Source: Nocardia higoensis (GTDB lineage Bacteria > Actinomycetota > Actinomycetes > Mycobacteriales > Mycobacteriaceae). From it: a stretch of DNA of 64,000 bases. Made by a program: the position numbers and the translations under genes. Below, one piece after another: positions 34,201 through 41,759 of this stretch (the stretch's first letter is position 1; each line of letters starts with the position of its first letter). The stretch is taken from positions 1 through 64,000 of the forward strand of contig NZ_JADLQN010000004.1 in NCBI RefSeq assembly GCF_015477835.1, in the 5' to 3' direction. The notes beneath the pieces were generated by a model, which was not told where the DNA came from, did no database searches, and saw only the letters and a list, made by a program, of their open reading frames with translations.

Positions 34201-35340
34201 GTGACGCAGGTGAATTCACTCGGTGCGCAGGCGCAGGAGCTGAGCGAGGCCCGGCAGGCCATCGCCACGGCGCGCAGTGTGGTGGTAAAGATCGGTTCGT
34301 CGGCGTTGACCAGCTTGAAGGGCGGGCTCGACACCGTCCGGCTGGACCGGCTCGCCGACGCGGTGGAGGCACGGATGCGCGCCGGTTCCGACGTGGTCGT
34401 GGTGTCTTCCGGCGCGATCGGCGCGGGCCTGGCCCCGCTCGGGTTGCGTCGGCGCCCGCGAGATCTGGCCACCAAACAGGCCGCCGCCAGCGTCGGCCAG
34501 CTCGCTCTGGCACATGCCTGGGGCACCTCCTTCACCCGCTATGGCCGCACCGTCGGGCAGGTCCTGCTCAGCGCCGACGACTTCGCCCGGCGTGAGCACC
34601 ATCGCAATGCCCAGCGCACATTGGACCGGCTGCGCTCTCTCGCCGCGGTCGCGGTGGTCAACGAGAACGACACCGTCGCCACCGAAGAGATCCGCTTCGG
34701 GGACAACGACCGGCTCGCCGCACTCGTGGCCCATCTGGTCGGCGCCGACGCGCTCGTGCTGCTCTCCGATGTCGAAGGTCTATACGACGGCGATCCCCGT
34801 AAAGGCGCGGCCTCGTTCATCCCGGAAGTCCGCAGCAGCGCCGACCTCGACGGCGTGATCGCGGGCAGCGGCGGCGTGCTCGGCACCGGCGGCATGGCCT
34901 CCAAGCTCTCCGCCGCGCGGCTGGCCGCCGACGCGGGCGTGCCGGTCCTGCTGGCCGCCGCGGAACAGGCGGATGTCGCGCTGTCGGAGGGGACCGTCGG
35001 CACCGCGTTCGCCGCCCGCGCCACGCGCCTGTCCGCCCGCAAATTCTGGGTCCGCCACGCCGCTGACAGCCGCGGCGCGCTGGTCCTCGACGACGGCGCC
35101 GTCCACGCCGTCGCGGTCGGCCGCCGTTCCCTGCTCGCCGCGGGGATCATCGGCGTGCGCGGCCGCTTCTACGGCGGCGACGTCGTCGACCTGGTCGCCG
35201 CCGATCATCGCCTGGTCGCCCGCGGCGTCGTCGAATACGACAGCACCGAACTGTCGACCATGCTCGGTCGATCCACCACCGAACTCCCCGACACCATGCA
35301 GCGCCCGGTCATCCACGCCGACGACCTGGTCAAGGTCTAG
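34201..35340 (+). CDS. proB: Glutamate 5-kinase
   Basis: The 379-residue enzyme catalyses the first step of proline synthesis, glutamate to glutamyl-5-phosphate. An amino-acid-kinase domain carries VVKIGSSALTSLKGGLD, VVSSGAIGAGLAPLG and the NENDTVATEEIRFGDNDRLAALVA signature; a C-terminal PUA domain (about 290-370) completes the protein. The enzyme is usually feedback-inhibited by proline. GTG start after GGTAGGAG. The partner proA is not next door but 10.9 kb downstream, after an accessory block. Confidence 0.97.
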   Translation: MTQVNSLGAQAQELSEARQAIATARSVVVKIGSSALTSLKGGLDTVRLDRLADAVEARMRAGSDVVVVSSGAIGAGLAPLGLRRRPRDLATKQAAASVGQLALAHAWGTSFTRYGRTVGQVLLSADDFARREHHRNAQRTLDRLRSLAAVAVVNENDTVATEEIRFGDNDRLAALVAHLVGADALVLLSDVEGLYDGDPRKGAASFIPEVRSSADLDGVIAGSGGVLGTGGMASKLSAARLAADAGVPVLLAAAEQADVALSEGTVGTAFAARATRLSARKFWVRHAADSRGALVLDDGAVHAVAVGRRSLLAAGIIGVRGRFYGGDVVDLVAADHRLVARGVVEYDSTELSTMLGRSTTELPDTMQRPVIHADDLVKV

Positions 35341-35524
35341 CGGTCCCGCATCGTTCTTCCGGTTCTGTTGTGCTGGCTCGGCAACGACCTGCGGGCCTAC
35401 GGCCGACAGCATCTCGTCTTCACCCGACGGGCTCGGGAGAGTCGAGCGCGGCAGAACCAACAGACGCAGGCGAGCACCTCGCCGTTGTTGCACGAACCGC
35501 ACGGGGTGTCGAAACCACAGCCCG

Positions 35525-36271
35525 TCAACTCGTGGAGGCGGGGCCTGGTGTGACGTGCTGCGTGGCGGGAAGGTTTAGCATGCGGATGTAGACGCCGAGC
35601 AGGGCCGCGGCGTCGAGCATGGCGAGGCTGTGGGCAGTGAGTTTCGCCTGCCAGCGGACCAAGGAATCGGTCAGGGTGTCGGCGCTGCCCGCGGTGCGGA
35701 GGTGGTCGACGACGGCGGCGATGTGGGCGGGCGGATAGCCACCGCGCCGGAGCAGGTGGGCGAGGCGAGCATCGCGGATGTCGGCGGGGCGGTAGACGCG
35801 GTAGCCGGTATGGGGGTCGCGGGTGGGGCCGAGAACGCCGGCTCGTTCCCAGGCGCGCAGGGTAGCCGGTGACAGCCGGAGCAGGCGGGCCAGTTCGCCG
35901 ATGCTTCTGGTGCCGGTGACCTTCTCCGGATCCGGTGACTCGGTCGCGAGATGGTCTGTCGCGCTGCGGACCTGGTCGAGCGTCTCCCGGTCCCGGACCA
36001 GCTGGACGTGGCCGCGGTCGACGGTGTGGAGCGCGGTGTCGAGGTCGCCGCGATGCAGCGCCCGCATGATCTCGCCCGCTGTCGCGTATCCGAAAGCGGC
36101 GATCAGGGCGAGGTAGGCGCGTAGCGCGGCCGCGTGCCGTTCGGTGTAGATCCGGTAACCGGAGGCCGTGCGCTCGGCCGCGGGGAGGAACCCGTCGCTT
36201 TCGTAGTTGCGCACGGCTTGCGTCGACAGTCCGTGCTCGCGCGCCAGATCGGTAGGACGCAGGCTTCTCAC
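35525..36271 (-). CDS. MerR family regulator with two HTH domains (TioE-like)
   Basis: The 248-residue protein carries two MerR-type winged-helix domains. The first is at the N-terminus (LRPTDLAREHGLSTQAVRNYESDGFLP...GYRIYTE). The second is at about residues 122-165 (SIGELARLLRLSPATLRAWERAGVLGPTRDPHTGYRVY). A helical region separates them and a short tail follows. Two such domains in one chain are the mark of the TioE-like group. It is divergent from the erythromycin-esterase-like gene with an 81-base spacer, so it probably controls that gene and itself. Ligand unknown; no cysteine metal site is seen. Confidence 0.9.
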   Translation of the reverse strand: MRSLRPTDLAREHGLSTQAVRNYESDGFLPAAERTASGYRIYTERHAAALRAYLALIAAFGYATAGEIMRALHRGDLDTALHTVDRGHVQLVRDRETLDQVRSATDHLATESPDPEKVTGTRSIGELARLLRLSPATLRAWERAGVLGPTRDPHTGYRVYRPADIRDARLAHLLRRGGYPPAHIAAVVDHLRTAGSADTLTDSLVRWQAKLTAHSLAMLDAAALLGVYIRMLNLPATQHVTPGPASTS

Positions 36272-36352
36272 GTGTTCGAGGGTAGTACGGGACGCTCCTG
36301 GAGAAATTCGGCGAAAGTCTCAACTGGGCTTTCAGAGATACGATCGAGACAC

Positions 36353-37513
36353 ATGAGTAGAGATATTCGTGAGTTCCTGACGCCTTCCTGCACCGTGCTC
36401 GCGGTGGGCGAGCCCACCCACCTCGAGCCCTCGATCACCTGGCTCCGCAACGAACTGTTCGCCGGACTGGCCGAGCACGGGTTCGCCTCCATCGCCCTGG
36501 AAACCGATCGGGTGGCCGCGCGCGTGGTCGACGACTACGTCCGTCGCGGCGTGGGCGATCTCGACACGGTCATGCGTAAGGGCTTCTCCCACGGCTTCGG
36601 AGCCTTTCCCGCCAACCGGCAACTGGTGACCTGGATGCGCGACCACAACGCGACGCTGCCCCCGCAGCGCCGCCTCGCTTTCCACGGCTTCGACGCACCG
36701 CTCGAGACCATGAGCGCACCCAGCCCGCGCCGCTACCTCGAATTCGCCCGCGACTACCTGGACTACGGTGTCGACCTCGCCGGCCTGCTCGGCGAGGACG
36801 AACAGTGGAGCCGCACCGAAGCGGTGCTCGACCCGGCAGCATCCCCCGGCCTGACGGCCGAAGCCCGGCAGCTCCGCACCATCGCCGACGACATGTCCCT
36901 CGAGTTCTCGATCCGCACACCGGCTCTGATCGCGGCGACTTCTCGCGACGAATGGCACACGGCACGCATGCATCTCATGGCAGCTGTCCACCTGCTGCGC
37001 TATCACGCGAAATGCGCCCAACGCATCGACGAACGTGACCGGCTGACCAGGATGTGCGCCACCAGGGACGCGTGCATGGCCGAGAACCTGGCCGACATCC
37101 GGTCCGTCGAGTCCGCGCGCGGGGCCACCCTGGTCTTCGCCCACAACCTGCACCTGCAACGCAATCCGGGGTCGATGCGCATGGGCGAGGTCACGGTGGA
37201 ATGGTTCAGCGCGGGCGCGATCTTCGACGCCGCGCACCCGGACGAATACCGTTTCGTCGCAGGCAGTCTCGGCCGCAGTGCGACGATCGAACTCGGCGAG
37301 CCCGCCCCCGGCACGATCGAGAGCGTGTTGCAGGCCCGGACGTCCGGGTGGGGTCTGTCCGCGCCCGATACCCTTCCGGCGGGCCGGGTTCGCACCGACA
37401 CCGACCCGATGCAGGGCTATTTCCCGCTCGATCGGGACACTCTCGACGGAGCCGACGCGGTGCTGCACGTCGTCGACGGGGTGGCGGTCACCGAATCGGT
37501 TCGGGCAGGTTGA
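36353..37513 (+). CDS. Erythromycin esterase-like protein
   Basis: The 386-residue protein belongs to the erythromycin esterase superfamily. Key motifs: AVGEPTHLEPS (the GExxTH motif with the catalytic His), SIALETD, FHGFDAP and LVFAHNLHLQR. True Ere enzymes open the macrolide lactone, but most chromosomal homologues have unknown substrates, so resistance should not be assumed. The ATG at 36353 lies 81 bases from the divergent MerR gene. Segments GTCTC (36317) and GAGAC (36346) flank the presumed promoter. It is convergent with the PPE-like gene, 16 bases between stops. Confidence 0.85.
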   Translation: MSRDIREFLTPSCTVLAVGEPTHLEPSITWLRNELFAGLAEHGFASIALETDRVAARVVDDYVRRGVGDLDTVMRKGFSHGFGAFPANRQLVTWMRDHNATLPPQRRLAFHGFDAPLETMSAPSPRRYLEFARDYLDYGVDLAGLLGEDEQWSRTEAVLDPAASPGLTAEARQLRTIADDMSLEFSIRTPALIAATSRDEWHTARMHLMAAVHLLRYHAKCAQRIDERDRLTRMCATRDACMAENLADIRSVESARGATLVFAHNLHLQRNPGSMRMGEVTVEWFSAGAIFDAAHPDEYRFVAGSLGRSATIELGEPAPGTIESVLQARTSGWGLSAPDTLPAGRVRTDTDPMQGYFPLDRDTLDGADAVLHVVDGVAVTESVRAG

Positions 37514-37529
37514 GCCCGCCGCCTCCTGG

Positions 37530-38603
37530 TCACGACCTGGTCGGGATCACGCCGGGCTGATCCATACCCGATTCGTGTGCCGCTCCTTGTGCTCCGTCGG
37601 GAATCGGGCCGGTCACGCCGGGCTGGCCACCGGGATCGGGGAGCTGCCCCGACTCGCCGACATGGGGCTCCGGAGCGGGCGGCGGGGGAGCGGGCTGCGG
37701 CGCGGGTTCCGGCGCAGGCTCGGTATGCGTGGGTGGAGCCTGCGATTCCGGCGCGGGGCTCGGGTCGGGTTCCTGCGGCGCTTCCGGAGTCGGAGGGGCT
37801 GAGGGTGCTGGTTCGGGAACGGGTTCCGGGCTCGGTGCCGGTTCGGCGCTCGGGCCCAGATCGGTCGGCGGGTCCTGTGGAGTCGGCTCGGACTCCGGCC
37901 CCGGCGTCGCACCTCCGTCCGGAGCGGAGTCCCCGCTCGGCGGAGCGGAATCCGACGGCGGCTCTGGTGATTCCGGGGCGTCACCGGCGCCGGGCGGAGC
38001 ATCGGCGGCCGGTGCGGGCGCCGACTTCTGCGGCGGCGTGGCATCCTGCCCGCCGGGAACCCGCAGCAGACCCGGCGGCTCGGGCAGCGCCGGGACGCCG
38101 GTGCCCGCCGCGGAGTAGGCGGGCTTGTAGATCATGTTCATCGCGAGCACGGCTTCTTGGCGCAGTGCCTCCTGCATCATCTGCGCGTCGATGACCTTGG
38201 CGGCCTCCAGCAGACGGGCGATCGCGCCGATCGGACCCGAATCACCGGGCGGCACAACGGCGAGCTTCACCGCTTCGGCGGCCGCGGCGACCGCGCCCAG
38301 GCGGGCGCCGACCTGCCCCATCACCGAGGTCAGTTCCTCTACCGAATCGGCGAAACTGCGGGTGCTGGCGTAGGCGGCGTCAGCGGCGGCGCCCTCCCAC
38401 TCCATCGAGTTCATCATCCGGTCGGCGGCGGCCCTCGTCAGCGGCATCGCGCCGGCGACGGTGGCGGCCGCCTCCAGCCACACCCCCGACGCGCGCAGGA
38501 TCTCACCGGCGTCGATCTGCTGGGTCTTGGCATAGATCTCTTCGTGCGACATCGACTCGAAGTGCTCCATCGAGCTGATGTAGGTCGGATCGGTGCCGGT
38601 CAT
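37530..38603 (-). CDS. PPE-like/WXG-type protein with long proline-rich tail
   Basis: The 357-residue protein has a helical N-terminal domain of about 180 residues with a WxG turn (Trp69-Glu-Gly71 in NSMEWEGAA) between two helical stretches, as in PPE and WXG100 proteins exported by type VII secretion. Residues about 185-340 are a Pro/Glu/Ala/Ser-rich tail with no fold. The ATG overlaps the stop of the upstream PE-like gene by 4 bases, the usual coupling of PE-PPE pairs. A classical PPE motif is not at the N-terminus, so 'PPE-like' is by layout and context. Function unknown. Confidence 0.75.
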   Translation of the reverse strand: MTGTDPTYISSMEHFESMSHEEIYAKTQQIDAGEILRASGVWLEAAATVAGAMPLTRAAADRMMNSMEWEGAAADAAYASTRSFADSVEELTSVMGQVGARLGAVAAAAEAVKLAVVPPGDSGPIGAIARLLEAAKVIDAQMMQEALRQEAVLAMNMIYKPAYSAAGTGVPALPEPPGLLRVPGGQDATPPQKSAPAPAADAPPGAGDAPESPEPPSDSAPPSGDSAPDGGATPGPESEPTPQDPPTDLGPSAEPAPSPEPVPEPAPSAPPTPEAPQEPDPSPAPESQAPPTHTEPAPEPAPQPAPPPPAPEPHVGESGQLPDPGGQPGVTGPIPDGAQGAAHESGMDQPGVIPTRS

Positions 38604-38974
38604 CGGGGCAGCCTCGTCTCGATCGCGCGCAGCGCCGCGGCGTTGGCGGCATCGGCTTCCTCGTAGAGCCCGGCACTGATGAGAAACGCTTCTTTCATGC
38701 GGTACGACGCCTCGATGTAGTGGTCGAGCAGTGTCGCGGCATCGCGTGCTTTGTGCCCGAAACCGGCCTGCAGCTGCTTGGCCGAATCGAATCCGCCGAA
38801 ACCTTGTGCCTGGGTGACCGATTCGATCCGATCGCGCAGATGCAGCAGCCGATCGGCCTGCTGCTCGTACATCTCGGCGCAGCGGCGGGCGGCTTCGGGA
38901 TCGAATCGCACCTCACCCCTGCCGGCCTGTTCCTTGAACCGCGCGATATCGGCTCGGCTCGACTCCAGCGTCAT
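38600..38974 (-). CDS. PE-like small helical protein with YxxxD motif
   Basis: The 124-residue helical protein is predicted to pair with the PPE-like protein encoded next. A likely turn GFGGFDSA splits two helices in the manner of PE or WXG100 proteins, and the C-terminal helix carries Tyr104-Glu-Glu-Ala-Asp108, fitting the YxxxD/E export signal of type VII substrates. The ATG at 38974 was preferred over GTG 38980 because GGGGG sits about 6 bases upstream. It lies 97 bases after espG on the same strand. Confidence 0.7.
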   Translation of the reverse strand: MTLESSRADIARFKEQAGRGEVRFDPEAARRCAEMYEQQADRLLHLRDRIESVTQAQGFGGFDSAKQLQAGFGHKARDAATLLDHYIEASYRMKEAFLISAGLYEEADAANAAALRAIETRLPR

Positions 38975-39071
38975 GCGCACCCCCAGCGATCGGTCGGTCC
39001 GACCGGAACGCCCACCGGTCGTGTCCGATTCAGCCTAACCGCTCCGGCCGACACCGTCGCCCGTGTCGCGC

Positions 39072-39782
39072 TCACCCGGCTCGGGACGGCACCCATTTCT
39101 GCAGCTGTCCCGCCACTTGCTCGACCGAGGCGGGCACGACGCGCACGGCCTCGTCTGCTTTCAGCAGATACCGGCCGTCACCCTCGACATCCATCCAGGT
39201 GTAGTGCACCGGCGGTGGCGGCTGCGGCCGATCCAGTCGCGGCTCGATCCGGATGTGCCCGGAAGAAACATGTCTCGACAGCAACAGCCTGCGGATCCGC
39301 GCCACCTCGGGCGCGGGGCGCACCGCCTCGGTGTCGTAGATCGCCCCCGTCGACGCGGCCCGCGCGGGCTCGCGGCCGGCGGGCGCCTTCGGCAGCACAC
39401 TCGCGATGCCCGCTCCCAGCTTCGCGGCGTGACCGATCGAAATCCGTACCGCGCCCGCCTGACCGACCCGCGTCGAACGGCCCTGCACCGCGAGCACCGC
39501 CCTATCGAACACCACGCACGCCAGCAGCCGCAGCTCGGCCCGTGGGTCGGAGCCCTGGCCGACCGCCAGGAACCGGGTATGCGGATCGGCCATGATGCGC
39601 AGGCAGGCCGTCAGATCCGGGTCGGCACCCGGTGGGAACTTCTGTGCCAGCGCGGCACGCATCACCTCCGCGGCGTGCTCGGTGCGTGGCGATTCGAGGA
39701 TGCGCAGCGGATACGGCGGCCGGTCGATGTCGGTCTCCCGCCAGACATGGGCGAACTCGTCCGGCGTGAAAATCCAATGCAC
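39072..39782 (-). CDS. espG: ESX secretion-associated chaperone, EspG family
   Basis: The 236-residue protein matches the EspG layout. It opens HWIFTPDEFAHVWRETDIDRPPYPL and contains strands such as ELRLLACVVFDRAVLAVQ and AVRISIGHAAKLGAGIASVLP. The C-terminal half ends in the pattern ADEAVRVVPASVEQVAGQL. EspG proteins bind PE-PPE dimers in the cytosol and keep them export-ready. GTG 39782 was chosen to give a family-like N-terminus; upstream frame to 40103 lacks support, and the ribosome binding site is weak. It is the first of three leftward genes (espG, PE-like, PPE-like). Confidence 0.75.
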   Translation of the reverse strand: MHWIFTPDEFAHVWRETDIDRPPYPLRILESPRTEHAAEVMRAALAQKFPPGADPDLTACLRIMADPHTRFLAVGQGSDPRAELRLLACVVFDRAVLAVQGRSTRVGQAGAVRISIGHAAKLGAGIASVLPKAPAGREPARAASTGAIYDTEAVRPAPEVARIRRLLLSRHVSSGHIRIEPRLDRPQPPPPVHYTWMDVEGDGRYLLKADEAVRVVPASVEQVAGQLQKWVPSRAG

Positions 39783-40062
39783 CGGGCCGATTATGCCGCC
39801 TTCGCTTCCGCGGGCTCCGGCCCCCCGGATCGTGTCGTGTGCCGACCCCACCCTGAACGGTGGATTCTGCGCACCGGTCTCGCGCGTCGCGGCGCTCGTG
39901 AGATCGTCCCGCCGCGGCATCTGCCCGGCACACCCCGGCCGGCCGAGGTCGACCGAGTCGCGGCCCGCGCCGACCGGCGCGAAAGCTCGGCGGTACACGA
40001 CGAAAACCGGGTGATCGGGCGGCGAAGCGGGCGGATACGACGCCCCTCCCGCGCCGGAGCGG

Positions 40063-41025
40063 CTAATCCTCGTTCGGTGCGGGATCGGGCTCGATGCGGT
40101 CACGGTCGGCCCATTCGAGCAGTTCGTCGATGAGGAACACCGCGTCGTCGATACCGGCGTGCAGATCGCCGAGTTCGGCGTACCGGGCGGGCACGGTCCG
40201 CATGGTGAAGTCGCGGGGGTCGATCTCGGGAATCTCCGACCAGCGGACGGGGGTGGAGACCGTCGCCCGAGGGACGCCGCGCACCGAGTAGGCGGCGGCG
40301 ATGGTGTGGTCGCGGGCGTTCTGGTTGTAGTCGACGAACAGCAGCCGCGGGTCGCGGTCGCGTCGCCACCACGTGGTCGTCACGTCCCGCGGCGCGCGCC
40401 TTTCCACTTCGCGGGCGAAAGCCATGGCCGCGCGGCGTAGTTCGGTGAACGTCCATTCCGGCGCGATGCGCACGTAGACGTGCAGGCCGCGGCCGCCGGA
40501 GGTCTTCGGCCAGCCGGTCGCGCCGAGTTCGCCGAGCACCTCTTCCACGACTCCCGCCACCCGCTGCACCCGTGACCACGGGCAGTCGGGCATGGGATCG
40601 AGGTCGATGCGCCATTCGTCGGGACGCTCGGTGTCGGCGGCCCGCGAATTCCACGGATGGAACTCCACGGTGCTCATCTGGACCGCCCACACGACCTCCG
40701 CGAGCTCCCGGACGCACAATTCGTCGGCATGGCGGCCGTAGCGCGGGAACGACACCCGCACCGTGTGCACCCAATCCGGCGCCCCCGCGGGCAGTCGCTT
40801 CTGGTGGACCTTGTCTCCGGCCAGACCCTTCGGGAAACGGTGCAGCATGCACGGCCGCTCCCGCAGTGCGTTGACGATGCCGTCACCGACGCCGAGGTAG
40901 TACTGCACCAGATCGAGCTTGGTCGCCCCGATCTCCGGGAAGTAGACCCGGTCCGGATTCGAGATACGCACGCGATGGGCGCCGACGTCGAGTTCCACCG
41001 CCGGGGCCGCCGACTTACCGGCCAT
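40063..41025 (-). CDS. LigD-type DNA polymerase/primase domain protein
   Basis: The 320-residue stand-alone polymerase domain is of the LigD family (archaeo-eukaryotic primase fold). Visible motifs are ISNPDRVYFPEIGATKLDLVQYY at the start, the catalytic WRIDLDPMP (DxD), KTSGGRGLHVYVRI, and LFVDYNQNARDHTIAAAYSVR. In mycobacteria similar ligase-free homologues exist beside LigD itself; they add nucleotides, often ribonucleotides, at breaks or gaps. No ku or ligase gene is next to it. The ATG gives MAGKSAAPAVELDVG. Confidence 0.93.
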   Translation of the reverse strand: MAGKSAAPAVELDVGAHRVRISNPDRVYFPEIGATKLDLVQYYLGVGDGIVNALRERPCMLHRFPKGLAGDKVHQKRLPAGAPDWVHTVRVSFPRYGRHADELCVRELAEVVWAVQMSTVEFHPWNSRAADTERPDEWRIDLDPMPDCPWSRVQRVAGVVEEVLGELGATGWPKTSGGRGLHVYVRIAPEWTFTELRRAAMAFAREVERRAPRDVTTTWWRRDRDPRLLFVDYNQNARDHTIAAAYSVRGVPRATVSTPVRWSEIPEIDPRDFTMRTVPARYAELGDLHAGIDDAVFLIDELLEWADRDRIEPDPAPNED

Positions 41026-41183
41026 CTCTGCGACCCTAGCGCCTCCACGCGGTCAGGGCGTGTGATCGGCACGCCGCCGTTCGCCTCCCGCACGCGGCTC
41101 GCCATACCGGCGAGTCCCCCACCAGGACATCCTTCCGCGAAGACCGGTTTCGCCGGGTGGCCGGGACTGGTATGCATAGGGAC

Positions 41184-41435
41184 ATGAGCAAGGCTGCACG
41201 TGTCTCGGTGACCCTGGATCCTCAGGTCGCCGCGTGGGCGCAGGCGGCCGCCGAACGGCAGGACCGCAGCCTGTCCGACGTCGTCAACGCCGCGTTGCGC
41301 ACTGCTCTCGTCCAGGACAGTCTGTCCGAGCTGTCGGTCGACGAGGAAGCCGAGCAGGCCGCCGCGCGCGTCGAGGTCGACATCGCCGAGCAGGCGGCGG
41401 TCGATGCCAGGCGCCGTTCCCGCGGGGCCGCGTGA
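41184..41435 (+). CDS. Ribbon-helix-helix antitoxin
   Basis: The 83-residue protein has an N-terminal ribbon-helix-helix motif (RVSVTLDPQVAAWAQAAAERQDRSLSDVVNAALR), for DNA binding and dimer formation. An acidic C-terminal tail would wrap the toxin. The ATG at 41184 follows ATAGGGAC; ATG 41172 is an alternative. Its stop overlaps the MazF start by 4 bases (GTGA). It probably represses its own operon. Confidence 0.88.
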   Translation: MSKAARVSVTLDPQVAAWAQAAAERQDRSLSDVVNAALRTALVQDSLSELSVDEEAEQAAARVEVDIAEQAAVDARRRSRGAA

Positions 41436-41740
41436 AGCGCGGCGAGATCTGGACCTACACCCCGGCGCTCAGTGACGGCACACCGCTGCCGCGTCGCAGC
41501 ACCGTGGTGCTGGTTTCGGATCCGGCGGTCATCATCTCGCCGTATCGCTGGGTGCACGTCGTCCCCGTGGTCGACAACGATCCCGGACATGTGCTCGGCG
41601 TCTACACCGACCACGGCTGGGTCGACGCGCTGGAACTGCACCGCGCCTACCGTCCGTGGTTGAGCACTCACGTCGGCAGGCTCACCCCGGAGGAGACCGA
41701 AGCGCTCGATGCGAGCCTGAGAGCCACCCTCAGCCTCTAG
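41432..41740 (+). CDS. MazF/PemK-type toxin
   Basis: The 102-residue protein has the MazF fold: KRGEIWTYTP at the start, RRSTVVLVSDPAVI with the conserved RP-like strand replaced by RRSTV, and a C-terminal TPEETEALDASLRATL helix. MazF toxins cut mRNA or tRNA at short sequences. The GTG overlaps the antitoxin stop, the usual antitoxin-toxin order. It converges on recQ with 19 bases between stops. Confidence 0.88.
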   Translation: MKRGEIWTYTPALSDGTPLPRRSTVVLVSDPAVIISPYRWVHVVPVVDNDPGHVLGVYTDHGWVDALELHRAYRPWLSTHVGRLTPEETEALDASLRATLSL

Positions 41741-41759
41741 CGGACGGTCGCAGCCCAGC

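Noticed and set aside
39783..40103. N-terminal extension of EspG by 107 residues
   Set aside because: Low-complexity, no family match, and EspG proteins start near the WIFTPDEF segment.
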